Positions 45,765 through 55,500 of a DNA stretch of 64,000 bases are shown in pieces. The notes under the pieces were generated by a model. That model had not been told where the DNA came from. It was given only the letters and a program-made list of their open reading frames with translations, and did not search any database. The position numbers and the translations under genes are program-made. Source of the DNA: JBEKTY01 sp049515555. Its GTDB lineage: Bacteria; Planctomycetota; Planctomycetia; Pirellulales; Thermoguttaceae. The first letter of the stretch is position 1. Every line of letters starts with the position of its first letter. The stretch covers positions 1 through 64,000 of the forward strand of contig JBEKTY010000021.1 of the NCBI GenBank assembly GCA_049515555.1, given 5' to 3'.

Positions 45765-47555
45765 TCATGGCTTGGCCGCATGTTGGGCGTCCCACCAGGG
45801 CAGGGCCCAGTCGGCGTGTTGGGCCAGAAGTGCACGGCTTCCCGGCTGCGGATCGCGCAGGCACTCCTGCACGGCGGCGGCGCGGACCGCGGCCGATTTG
45901 TGTTGCAGAAGGCCGGCCAGCAGTCCCGGCCGATCCTCGGCAGGGAAGCGGGCCAGGGCCTCGGCCGTGCGGGCCAACAGCTCAGGCGACCGCCGCGCCG
46001 CCTCGGCCTCGGAGAGTTGCACTGCGGCCTCCAGCGCCTGCCGGGCTTCGTCCGTGCCGATCGCCCGTAGCGCCTCGGGCAGGAACCGCGGCACCTGGAG
46101 ATCCCGGTAGACCAGCCAGCGGGGCGGGCCGTTGGCGTCGTCGTCGGCCGCGCCGCCCGGCGGCTCCCACAACAGGGCCTCCCGCAGCAGGCCCACCGCA
46201 GCGGCGACCCGCAGCCTGCCGAGGCTCCAGGCGGCCATGGCGCCGTCTACGCCCAGCCACATCCGGTTGGGGCCCGCCTCTCGATATTGAAAGGTCCTGG
46301 TCAGTGCGGTTGCCACGGCCGCTCCGCGATCGCCCAAGAGACCCAGGGCGTAGGCGTAGCGGCCACGGGCCTCGACGACCGCTTCGTGGCCGGCGGGCTG
46401 GCCATCGCCGGCCGGCTGGGGCTCGGTGAGCCGCTGGAGCACGGCCGCAGCGGCGGCAGGGAGGTTGGCCCGCCCGCAGGCCACGGCCGCCTCGGCCCGC
46501 ACCGCCAGCGCGCCGTCGCCCAGCAGATCGACGAGCGTGCCGCGGCTGGGCTCGTCCAGCAGGGCCGGCCGGTGGGCGGCAATCAGGCCCAGGTTCCAGG
46601 CCACGGCCCGGCGGATCTCCGCTTCCGGCCGCCGGGCCAGCTCGGGGGCCAGCGCGACGAACCGGCCGGGGGCGGCGATGGCCAGCCGCACGGCCGCCAA
46701 GCGCACCGGGACAGCCTTCGATTGACCCCACAGCACCGCCTCCAATTGCCCCGTCTCACCCGGCGGTTTATGGCTTAGCGGCTCGACCGGCGTCAGGCCG
46801 CACGCGGCCGGCGGCTTGCCCAGCAGGCCCAGGGCCGCCCGGGCATCGTCTACAAGAACCACCTGCCCCGGCCGGTCCAACACCGCACGAACGGCGGCCG
46901 GGTCCAGCTCCGCGCCGTTAGCGGCCAGCGAGCCTTTCAGCCGCAAGCGCGGCATGCCCAGCCGCCCGAAGGCCTGGGCGTTGTCCTGGCTATAGCCGAT
47001 CACCTGATCGACCATTTCGGCCTGGGCCAGGGCGCGGAGCACGGGGAGATCGATCTTCGGCGTCTTAACGTCCAGCCACACCAGGCCCGCGCGATCGCGG
47101 AGCAACTGCAAGACGTCGGCCAGCACCGGTACCCGGCCGCAATCGGCCACCGCGGGCGGCACATCGCGCCGCCGCGCCAGCACAAGCTCCTCGTAGTACG
47201 AATCCTCGACCGTGCCGAAGCCGTCCAGGCGGTATTCGAGCCGCTCGTCGGGAAACAAGACCAGCGCGCCGTCCTTGGTGCGGCGGACATCGAGCTCGAC
47301 GGCCGGGCAGCCCAGGGCCAGCGTGCTGCGGATAGCCGAGAGCGTATTGTCCGGCCCCGGCGTGGCCGTCCCGCCATGGGCCATGAGGATCGTCTCCCGG
47401 CGGGCCCGGCTCACCTCGTCGTGCCGGGCCTGACGCTGGTCGTCAGACTCCGGGCGAAGCGCGGCCGCCGGGTTGGGAACGCGCACCAAGGGCGTCTCCG
47501 CCCCCGCCAGAAACAGGCACAGCACCGCCGTCAACGACCGTCCAGGTATGTTCAT
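45765..47555 (-). CDS. GDPD-like domain protein with HEAT repeats
   Basis: 596 residues from the ATG at 47555 (GAGGGA upstream), with a signal peptide (MNIPGRSLTAVLCLFLAG). Residues 55-280 follow the glycerophosphodiester phosphodiesterase fold: MAHGG (His60), DNT (69-71), VELDVRRTKDG (Glu87, Asp89). Key changes: the usual HR pair is His60-Gly61, and the second catalytic His of the VxxHD motif is Pro102 (VLFPDE). Catalysis is therefore doubtful. Residues about 330-590 are alpha-helical HEAT-like repeats (AVRAEAAVACGRANLPAAAA, AVRAAAVQECL), a protein-binding scaffold. The inferred role is a periplasmic binding or scaffold protein rather than an enzyme. Confidence 0.75.
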   Translation of the reverse strand: MNIPGRSLTAVLCLFLAGAETPLVRVPNPAAALRPESDDQRQARHDEVSRARRETILMAHGGTATPGPDNTLSAIRSTLALGCPAVELDVRRTKDGALVLFPDERLEYRLDGFGTVEDSYYEELVLARRRDVPPAVADCGRVPVLADVLQLLRDRAGLVWLDVKTPKIDLPVLRALAQAEMVDQVIGYSQDNAQAFGRLGMPRLRLKGSLAANGAELDPAAVRAVLDRPGQVVLVDDARAALGLLGKPPAACGLTPVEPLSHKPPGETGQLEAVLWGQSKAVPVRLAAVRLAIAAPGRFVALAPELARRPEAEIRRAVAWNLGLIAAHRPALLDEPSRGTLVDLLGDGALAVRAEAAVACGRANLPAAAAAVLQRLTEPQPAGDGQPAGHEAVVEARGRYAYALGLLGDRGAAVATALTRTFQYREAGPNRMWLGVDGAMAAWSLGRLRVAAAVGLLREALLWEPPGGAADDDANGPPRWLVYRDLQVPRFLPEALRAIGTDEARQALEAAVQLSEAEAARRSPELLARTAEALARFPAEDRPGLLAGLLQHKSAAVRAAAVQECLRDPQPGSRALLAQHADWALPWWDAQHAAKP

Positions 47556-47871
47556 GCTTCCCTCACTGTTGGGGTGGAGGAACGACACGGCCCCATTGTA
47601 CTCGCTGATCTGGGGACGTAGTAGCGCGGCTCGTCGCCCCGGCTCAGAACGGGAGTCTTACAAATTGCGGCGAGAACTGCACAATCAGTCCCCCTCTCCC
47701 TCCGGGAGAGGGCCGGGGTGAGGGGAAGCCGCGTTGGTCACGAGAATCGCAGAGGCACGATCCTCACTCATTTTCCCTCACCCTAACCATCTCCCGGAGG
47801 GAGAGGGGACTGGGCATAACCATCTCCCGGAGGGAGAGGGGACCGGACATCCATAATTTGCAAGAGTGCGG
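47556..47871. repeat. Intergenic stretch with CTCCCGGAGGGAGAGG repeats
   Basis: Bases 47690-47845 hold CCCTCTCCCTCCGGGAGAGG and two tandem complementary TCTCCCGGAGGGAGAGGGGA copies separated by 9 bp. The rest holds nothing I recognise beyond the upstream region of the GDPD-like gene. Confidence 0.65.
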
Positions 47872-49368
47872 TCAGAATTCGGCATGCACGCGGACCGTGC
47901 CGACGGCCACCGGCCCCCGGTCGCCATTGTAGCCGGGGTCGCCGATGAACTGGAAGTCGGGCGAGACCCAGATCGCATCCTTCTTCAGGGCGAACTTGTA
48001 ATAGCTTTCCCAGGCCAGCTCGGGCTCGTAGTTGAGTTTGCCGTCGCCCAGCTCGAACCCCAGCCCACCGGCGGCCAGGTAGTCGCGATGGGGGCCAGAC
48101 AGTCCGTTAACCGCCAGCCCTGTGCCGACTTCGTCCTGCGGTCGGCTCCAGCGGGTGCCTTTCAGCAGGAACCCGAAAGCGGCGGTGCGGTCGGCCTCGG
48201 TGAAGGCCCAGGTCTCGGTACGGCCGTCGTTCCAGCCCAGGCGGAGGAACGCGCCTAAGTCGTCGGTCAGTTCCTGTTCGAAGTTGAGGCCCAGGCCGTA
48301 CTTGATTGAGGCGTAGGTTTCGGTCTTGGTGATATCCGGCGTGGTGCCCGTGGCGATCCCCAGGGCGATGGCCTCGCGGTAGTTGCCCATGTGGGCCCGG
48401 TTCCATGAGAACATGCCCCGCACCTTGCCGGGCCGATCCAGGAGGTGGTAGCGATACTCCAGCTCGACCACCTGCCCGTGGGCCATGCCGATCTTGGGGT
48501 CGATTTCCGCGCCGTTGGCCACCTCCGGCTCGCCGAAGATGCCGTAACGCAAAGCCCAGTTCTTCTCGTTCAGCTCGGCGGTCACGCCGAAGTCGTAGCC
48601 GCGAACGTCGGCCGGGAAGTCCCAGGCGGCGTTGTACATCAAGGCCCAGTTCATGAACTGCGACCGCGGATCGTGGCTGTAGCGGTTGTTGTCGAACCAG
48701 TCGGTGGCGGCCATTTTTCCCGCCGCAATCGTCAACCGCGAGACGTCTTTGTACTCGGCCAGTTGGTTCGGCGCGGAGTCGATCTTCTCCTGTTCGCCGC
48801 CCAGGCCGATCGTCTGCTGAATCCAGCATCGGGCGACGTACGGCGTGACCTCCGGGCGGCCGACGCGGGAAATGTCGCCGTTGGGAAAGGCGGAAATACC
48901 GAAGACGTTACTCAACCCCAGGCCCCCGGCGACCTCGGGGTTGAAATACACCTCGCAACCCTGCCAGAAGCGGGCCCCCAGGAAGATGGTCGCGGTGGCC
49001 GAGGTCCGAGTCTCGTCCTCTGACAAGAAGCTGTGCGGCCCCGCGTAGGGCGACTGGAAGGGACCGTTCCACTCGGTGATCACCGTGGCCTGGCCGTAGG
49101 CGTTGAAGCGCTCGACTTTGAACTCCTTCTCGTCCTCATCCTGGCCCTTTTCCTTCTTGTCGTCGCCCTTTTCCTCCTTCTTTTCGCCCGTCTTTTCGTC
49201 TTTTTTCTCGTCCGGCTTGGCTTCGCCCGGCTCGCAGGGGGCGTTGCCGGTTGCCGGGATACCCTGGGCCAGGGCCGTCGAGTTGGTCGAGGAACCACCG
49301 CCCGCGCCCGACATCGCAATGCCGGCCAGCAGTGCAAGCCCCAGGCAGGTGGGTCTGACGGTCTTCAC
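47872..49368 (-). CDS. Outer-membrane beta-barrel porin (carbohydrate porin OprB-like)
   Basis: 498 residues. The signal peptide (MKTVRPTCLGLALLAGIAMS, cleaved around ALAQ) is followed by a strongly charged Lys/Glu/Asp stretch (about 48-80), then a barrel of amphipathic beta strands with alternating aromatic residues (FNAYGQATVITEW, YHLLDRPGKVRGMFSWNRAH, SIKYGLGLNFEQEL, AFLRLGWNDGRTE). It ends in Phe (VRVHAEF), as outer-membrane barrels do for assembly. Phrases such as FNPEVAGG and DWFDNNRYSHDPRSQFMNWA match the carbohydrate-selective OprB family. The charged linker may contact the cell wall; that is inference. Confidence 0.82.
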   Translation of the reverse strand: MKTVRPTCLGLALLAGIAMSGAGGGSSTNSTALAQGIPATGNAPCEPGEAKPDEKKDEKTGEKKEEKGDDKKEKGQDEDEKEFKVERFNAYGQATVITEWNGPFQSPYAGPHSFLSEDETRTSATATIFLGARFWQGCEVYFNPEVAGGLGLSNVFGISAFPNGDISRVGRPEVTPYVARCWIQQTIGLGGEQEKIDSAPNQLAEYKDVSRLTIAAGKMAATDWFDNNRYSHDPRSQFMNWALMYNAAWDFPADVRGYDFGVTAELNEKNWALRYGIFGEPEVANGAEIDPKIGMAHGQVVELEYRYHLLDRPGKVRGMFSWNRAHMGNYREAIALGIATGTTPDITKTETYASIKYGLGLNFEQELTDDLGAFLRLGWNDGRTETWAFTEADRTAAFGFLLKGTRWSRPQDEVGTGLAVNGLSGPHRDYLAAGGLGFELGDGKLNYEPELAWESYYKFALKKDAIWVSPDFQFIGDPGYNGDRGPVAVGTVRVHAEF

Positions 49369-49525
49369 AACTTATTGATGCCGCGGTTGATTACTTATAG
49401 GATAGACTTCCCCGGCGGGAGTGTACGAACAACAGCCTGTGGCGTCAATTGGTCTCGACACTACCCATCTGGAGGGTGTGCGGTCCGGCGACCGCAACCG
49501 ACCACGGCATCAAATAGGGGATGTT

Positions 49526-49950
49526 ATGCCTCCCAGAGCCCTGATTACGGGAATTACCGGCCAGGACGGTGCCTATCTGGCCGAGTTCCTGCTCTCCAAG
49601 ACGCCATGCGCGACTGGGGCTACGCCGGCGACTACGTGCGGGCCATGTGGCTGATGCTCCCGCAGCCCCAGCCCGACGATCATGTCGTCGCCACCGGAGT
49701 AAAGCACTCGGTGCGCGAGCTGGTCGAGGGGGCCTTCACGCACCTGGGGCTCGACTGGCAGGCGCACGTCGAGGTCGATCCGGCCCTCTTCCGGCCCGCC
49801 GAGGTCAACACGCTCCGCGGCGACGCCCGGAAGGCCCGGGCCACGCTGGGCTGGGAGCCCACAATCGCTTTCGCCGACATGATCCGCATGATGGTCGATG
49901 CCGACCTGGAACGCGTGGGCTGGGAAATCGCCGACGCGGGACGGACGTAG
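49526..49950 (+). pseudogene. Remnant of GDP-mannose 4,6-dehydratase gene, internal deletion with frameshift
   Basis: The ATG at 49526, behind AGGGG, opens MPPRALITGITGQDGAYLAE, the NAD-binding N-terminus of GDP-mannose 4,6-dehydratase. After about 27 codons (near 49605) the similarity jumps, one frame away, to RDWGYAGDYVRAMWLML, which lies near residue 190 of the enzyme, and then follows its C-terminus (VNTLRGDARKARATLGWEPT) to a stop at 49950. About 160 codons, including the catalytic region, are missing. The gene cannot make an active enzyme. The family normally makes GDP-4-keto-6-deoxymannose, the fucose/rhamnose precursor; a working copy elsewhere is not visible here. Confidence 0.85.
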
Positions 49951-50084
49951 CACTAGCCAACCCTGCCCAGCGTTACACGCCCCTTGTTACAAAGCCGTTA
50001 CCCTGCGCCGCGCCGATCGCGGGTACAGTAAGAGCGGTGGAAGGCTTTGTCGGCAACCGCGGTCCGGAACCAGGAGCAAGGGTC

Positions 50085-51746
50085 ATGAGCAGGGATCAAC
50101 AGGGCACGAGGCGTGGCGGCGTGGGCCGGTGGCTGGCCGGCGTGTTGTGCGTGGCGGCGGCGGGGGGATGTCTGGCCTCGGCGGCCTGGGGGCAGACCGA
50201 CCCGCCCGCCGCGGCCCCCCAGGCGGCCGCCGCCGAGGAGGGCAATCCGCACCTCTGGAAGCCACAGACCCGGTCGGTAGCGGTGTTCAAGAACGGCCTG
50301 GGCTTCTTCCTGCGCGAGGGCCCGGTGCAACTGCGCGACGGGTGGTGCGCGGCGCGGCAGGTACCGCCCGCCGCCTTCGGCACCTTGGCCATCTATGCCC
50401 GCGGCGACAAGGAAACGGTCGACTTGGTGGGCTCGGGGCCGGGCGAGGTCGTGCAGTTCGACGGCCGCGACGCGGCCGGCGACGCGGCCGCCAAGCGGGC
50501 CCGGCTGGAAACGGTCAAGGACCTGAAGGTCAGTTTGCAGTACAAACGCAAGGACCAGGAGCGGACCGCCGCGGGAAAGTTGGTGTCCGTCGGGCCGGAG
50601 TTCGTCGTGCTGGAAGACGACGCCAGCAGCCTGGCCGTGCCGCTGGCGGGCATCACGCGGATGCAAGTCCTGGAACTGCCGCTGCGGGTGCACCTGGCCG
50701 GCGACAAGGAGGCCCCGCCTGCCCGGGCCGTGCTGGGCATGGCCTACCTCCGCAAAGGAATCACCTGGATCCCCGACTACACGCTGAAGGTCGTCGACGA
50801 GGAGAGCGCCGAGCTGACGCTGCGCGGCACCGTGGTCAACGAGGCCGAGGACCTGATCCACGCCGACGTGCACCTGGTGGTGGGGGTGCCGCACTTCGTG
50901 CACACCGAGTACATGGCGCCGCTGGCCGTGGGCCAGGCGATCCGCACCATCGGCGCCGCCATGGCCGCGCACAACGTGCCCAGCGCCGTAATGTCGCAGC
51001 AGATGATGAGCCGGGCGGCGATCGTCAGCAATGCCAACGCGGCGCCGCAGCTCGACAACCCGGGCGCCGTACAGCCCGTCGAGCGGGCCGGCGGCGACCT
51101 GGGCGCGGCCTTGGGCAACCTGCCGCAATTGGACGGCGCCGCGGCCGCCGACTACACGGTCTACACCAAGAAAGACCTCACGCTGCGGCAGGGCGAGAAG
51201 GCCATCATCACGCTCTTCGTGCAGAAGATCAAGTACTCGCACATCTATCGCTGGTCGCTGCCCGGCGAGATGGAGCACGCCCTGGTGCTGCACAACGCCA
51301 CGCCCACGCCTTGGACCACCGGGCCCTGCCTGGCCCTCAGCGGCGACGAGCCGCTCGGCGAAGACCTGTTGCACTACGCGCCCAAGGGCGGCAGCGTCGA
51401 GCTGACCGTGACCACGGCCATCAACGTGGCCCACAACACGTCGGAGCGCGAGGCGGACCGCAAGCTCAAGGCCTACTCGCCCGGCTCGAACATCCACTTC
51501 GATCTGGTCACGCTGGAGGGCTCGCTGAAGCTCCGCAACTTCGAGAAGCGGCAGGTCGAGATCATCGTCGCCGATCACGTGCCCGGCAAGCCGCTGGCCG
51601 CCGAGGCCCAGGGCGTGCTGGCCGCCGATCCGACCAAGCTCCGCCTGCTGGAGCGGGAAGGGACCATCCACTGGCGACTGAAACTCGAGCCCGGCGAGAC
51701 GAAAACGGTCAACTATCAATACGAGCGTTACGTGCCCTCCAACTGA
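50085..51746 (+). CDS. Exported DUF4139-like protein
   Basis: 553 residues from the ATG at 50085 (AGGAGCAAGGG upstream); the longer frame upstream overlaps the gmd remnant and was rejected. A signal peptide is visible (RWLAGVLCVAAAGGCLASAA, cleaved near AWGQ). The C-terminal half has DUF4139-type phrases: ITWIPDYTLKVVDEESAELTLR, a VVNEAEDL-type segment, YTVYTKKDLTLRQGEKAIITLF and a VAHNTSEREAD region with late IHWRLKLEPGETKTVNYQYE. Members of this clan (mucoidy-inhibitor/DUF4139) are beta-rich envelope proteins of unclear role. It is followed after 70 bp by the response regulator gene. Confidence 0.75.
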   Translation: MSRDQQGTRRGGVGRWLAGVLCVAAAGGCLASAAWGQTDPPAAAPQAAAAEEGNPHLWKPQTRSVAVFKNGLGFFLREGPVQLRDGWCAARQVPPAAFGTLAIYARGDKETVDLVGSGPGEVVQFDGRDAAGDAAAKRARLETVKDLKVSLQYKRKDQERTAAGKLVSVGPEFVVLEDDASSLAVPLAGITRMQVLELPLRVHLAGDKEAPPARAVLGMAYLRKGITWIPDYTLKVVDEESAELTLRGTVVNEAEDLIHADVHLVVGVPHFVHTEYMAPLAVGQAIRTIGAAMAAHNVPSAVMSQQMMSRAAIVSNANAAPQLDNPGAVQPVERAGGDLGAALGNLPQLDGAAAADYTVYTKKDLTLRQGEKAIITLFVQKIKYSHIYRWSLPGEMEHALVLHNATPTPWTTGPCLALSGDEPLGEDLLHYAPKGGSVELTVTTAINVAHNTSEREADRKLKAYSPGSNIHFDLVTLEGSLKLRNFEKRQVEIIVADHVPGKPLAAEAQGVLAADPTKLRLLEREGTIHWRLKLEPGETKTVNYQYERYVPSN

Positions 51747-51816
51747 GGACCCTTGACCGCGGGCGAAACTGTAAGATAGTGTTACGCTATAAGCCACCCG
51801 GCCGGAAAGCCAAGCC

Positions 51817-52509
51817 ATGTCCGGCAAACCGCAGATCTTGACGATCGAGGACGACACGGCCATCCGCCGCGGGATCGTGGATGCGTTGCGCTATGCGGGC
51901 TATGCCACGCTGGAGGCGGCCCGCGGCGATGAGGGGCAGCGGCTGGCCCTGGGCTGCCAGTACGACCTGCTGCTGTTGGACCTGGTGCTGCCCCACGGCG
52001 ACGGGCTGGCGATCCTCCGCGAGGTCCGCCGGCTGCGGCCCACGCTGCCGGTGATTATTCTTACCGCCCGGGGCGAAGAGGCGGACCGGGTGCAGGGCCT
52101 CCGCGACGGGGCCGACGACTACGTGGTCAAACCGTTCAGCGTCAAGGAGCTGTTGGCCCGCATCGAGGCCGTGCTCCGCCGTACGCCCGAGCGGCCCAAC
52201 CCGCTCAGCCGCGTGCCGATTCCCCGCGGCGCGATCGACCTGGCCCGCTGCGAGGTGCGGTTCGACGACGGCCGCCGGGAGGAGCTTTCCGAGCGCGAGA
52301 TCGAGCTGCTGCGGTACCTGGCCGAGAATTCGGGCCGGGCCGTCTCGCGCGAGGAGATCCTGGCCAGCGTCTGGCGGATCAATCCCCGCGGACTGACCAC
52401 CCGCACCATCGACATGCACGTGGCCCGCCTGCGGGAGAAACTGCACGACGACCCGGCCCGGCCCACTATCCTGCTCACCGTTCGCGGCAAGGGTTATATG
52501 TTCCGATGA
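51817..52509 (+). CDS. OmpR/PhoB-type response regulator
   Basis: 230 residues. The receiver domain (1-122) has the acidic pair Glu11-Asp12, phospho-acceptor Asp55 in LLLLDLVLPHGDG, Thr83 and Lys105 (VVKPFS). The winged-helix DNA-binding domain (about 135-230) has EREIELLRYLAENSGRAVSR and ends RGKGYMFR. It should bind DNA when phosphorylated by the kinase in the next gene, which it overlaps by 4 bp (ATGA), so the two are translationally coupled. The regulon is unknown. Confidence 0.95.
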   Translation: MSGKPQILTIEDDTAIRRGIVDALRYAGYATLEAARGDEGQRLALGCQYDLLLLDLVLPHGDGLAILREVRRLRPTLPVIILTARGEEADRVQGLRDGADDYVVKPFSVKELLARIEAVLRRTPERPNPLSRVPIPRGAIDLARCEVRFDDGRREELSEREIELLRYLAENSGRAVSREEILASVWRINPRGLTTRTIDMHVARLREKLHDDPARPTILLTVRGKGYMFR

Positions 52510-55500
52510 AGCGATCGTGGCTATTGGGGATGGGGTTTGCCGGCTGCCTGGCGGTCGGGCTGGCGGCGATGGGCTGGGTGAGCCTGACGGCGGTGCGGCT
52601 GGAGCAGGCCGAGGCCAAGGCCAGCCGGCTCTCGGCGGTCGAGGAGAACGTGCGGCTGGCGTTGTGGCGGATGGACTCGGCCCTGGCGCCGCTGGTGGCC
52701 CAGGAGAGTGCCCGGCCCGCGGCGGCCTATAGCAGCTTCCTGCCGGTCGGCGGCGGGGCGCAACGGCCGGGCGGCCCGCGGGGCGAGTTGCTCCTGCCCT
52801 CGCCGCTGCTGGCCGAGCCGCTGCCGTACGTGCTGGCCCATTTCCAGTTCGAGCCCGACGGGCGGCTCAACTCGCCCCGAGTGCCGCCCGCGGCCCAGCG
52901 CCGGCTGGCCGTGCCCCGCTTTCTTTCGGAAGAGGCGGTGTGGAAGGCCGAGCAGCAACTGGCCCAAGTGGCGGCCCTGACCGATCGCGAGCAACTGATC
53001 GACATGCTGCCCAGCCAGCCCTCCGCACCGGCCGAGCCGGTGTTCTCGCCCTTGCCCCAGTTGCCCGCAGAGCAGGCGGCCCAGCAGTGGGCCGTCCAGC
53101 AGAAGCGCCAGACCGAGTTGCAGAACTTCGGCCGCGGGCAGGTCGAGTTCAGCGAGCGGAACCGCGCCGTGACGGCCAACGCCAACGTCCAATTTCATGG
53201 CAAGCACATCGAGCAGGCCCTTAATGCCTGGCAAGAGCGGTCCATACGGCCGACCGACGCCGTGGGCGTGCTGATGACGCCGCTGTGGATCGAGGGCCGC
53301 TTGCTGCTGGCCCGACGGATCGCCGTCGGCGACCGGGAGTGCGTGCAGGGATGTCTGCTGGACTGGCCGGCGATGCAGGCGTGGCTGCTGGGCTCGGTCG
53401 ACGACCTGTTGCCGCAGGCCGGACTGGAGCCGCTGCCGCCGGCCGAAGCGGAGTCGGGGGCCCACCGCCTGGCCGCCCTGCCGGTCCGATTGCTGAGCGG
53501 CCCGCTGCCGCCGGGGATCGAGCCGCTCCGCAGGCCGGTGCACTTGGCGCTCGTGGTCGCCTGGGGTGGTATGCTGTTGGCGGCGACCGCCGTGGCGCTG
53601 CTGCTGGCCGGCGCCGTGCGGCTGGGCCAGCGGCGGGCGGCCTTCGTCTCCGCCGTGACCCACGAGCTCCGCACCCCCTTGACCACCTTCCACATGTACA
53701 CCGAAATGTTGGCCGAAGGCATGGTGCCCGAGCCCGAGCGGCAAGAGTATCTCCGCACGCTGCGGCGGGAGGCCGCCCGGCTGACGCACATGGTCGAGAA
53801 CGTGCTGGCCTATGCCCGGCTGGAACGTGGCCGACGCGGCGGACCGGTCGAGCCGGTCAGCGTGCGGCAGATCGTCGAGCCGATCGGCGGGCGGCTGGCC
53901 GAGCGGGCCGCCCAGGCCGGGATGCAGTGGGTCGTCGAGGCCGACGGCCAGGCGCTCGACGCCGTGGTGCTGGCCAATCCGTCGGTGGTCGAGCAGATCC
54001 TGTTCAACCTGGTCGATAATGCTTGCAAGTACGCGGCCGGTGCGGCCGACAAGCGGATCCACCTGGCGATCGAGCGGCGGGGCGAGGCGGTGCACGTGCG
54101 GGTGTGGGATCACGGGCCGGGGATTGCCCGGCCGGCGGCCCGGCGGCTGTTTCGCCCATTCTTGAAATCCGCCCGCGAGGCGGCCGACTCGGCCCCGGGG
54201 ATCGGGCTGGGCCTGGCGCTGAGCCGCCGGCTGGCCCGCGGCATGGGCGCCCGCTTGCAACTCGACGGCCCGCAGGGCCAGGGGGCCTGTTTCACGCTGG
54301 TGCTGCCCGGCGGCGGGCCGCACGCCGCCGCCCGTGGCGGGTCGTCCATTGTGGCGATCGTCCTCCTGCTGGCGCTCTGTCAGGCCTCATTTGGTGGATT
54401 GGGTGCCACTGCTGGCTCGCCCAGCAGTGCGGAGAACACGGTTGGACAAGCCAACCGCGGCACCCCCCCATCCACCGGTGGATTGGGTGCCACTGCCGGC
54501 TCGGCCAGCAGTGCGGACAGCACGGTTGGACAAGCCAACCGTGGCACCCCCGCATCCACCGGCGCATTGGGTGCCACTGCTGGCTCGGCCAGCAGTGCGG
54601 ACAGCACGGTTGGACAAGCCAACCGTGGCACCCCCCCATCCACGAATGACCGGGCTATAGCGCTGGCCACCACGTCGGCCGCCGCCGACTTAGCGGCCTG
54701 GCGCACCGCTCAGGCAGACCCCCGCGCGCAGAACGTGCCCCCGGCACTCCGCACCGCCGCCTTGACGCAGCCGCAGCAGGGCCTCGAGCCCTTGGTCCGC
54801 TGGCTGCTGGCGGGCATCGACAACGACTTCCAGAAGGTCAAAATCCTGCACGATTGGATTGCCGAGAACATCGCCTACGACGTCGAGTCGTTCCTGGGCC
54901 CAAGCGGCGCCGAGCCGACCTGGGACGCCGCCCTGCTGCGGGGCAAGGCCGTCTGCCACGGCTACGCGGGACTGCTGGCCAAGATGTGCCCGCTGGCCGG
55001 CATCCCCTGCCAGGTCGTTTCCGGCCACGCGCGGGGATATGCCTTCGCCCTGTGCGGCGCCGAAGACCTCCACGCGGTCAACCATGCCTGGAACGCGGTG
55101 CAAGTCCAAGGCCGCTGGTATCTGCTCGACACGACCTGGGACGCGGGGCACGTCGAGGGCCGATCCTTTCACAAGCAGTATAATACGGCCTACCTGTTCC
55201 TCGAGCCTTGGCAGTTCCTGTACACGCACTTCCCGTCGGACCCGCGTTGGCAACTGCTGGACCCGCCGCGGACGGCCGAGCAGTTCGCCGAGCTGCCCTA
55301 TCTGGAAGGCCGGTTCTTCGAGCAGGGGTTGCGGCTGGCCACGCCGCTGAGGCGGCTGCACCCCGTGGGCGAATCTGTGCAGTTCACCATCGAGACCCCG
55401 GCCGACCGCGTGATCAGCGCCCAACTGGCGGAGCCGGCCGTGGGGCAGTCCGGCCCGCTGGAGCAACGCACGCTGGTCCGCCGCGAGGCGGCCCGCTCCA

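Noticed and set aside
49033..49950. A 305-codon plus-strand frame as one gene
   Set aside because: Its first half is antisense to the porin; only the last about 115 codons match GDP-mannose dehydratase.
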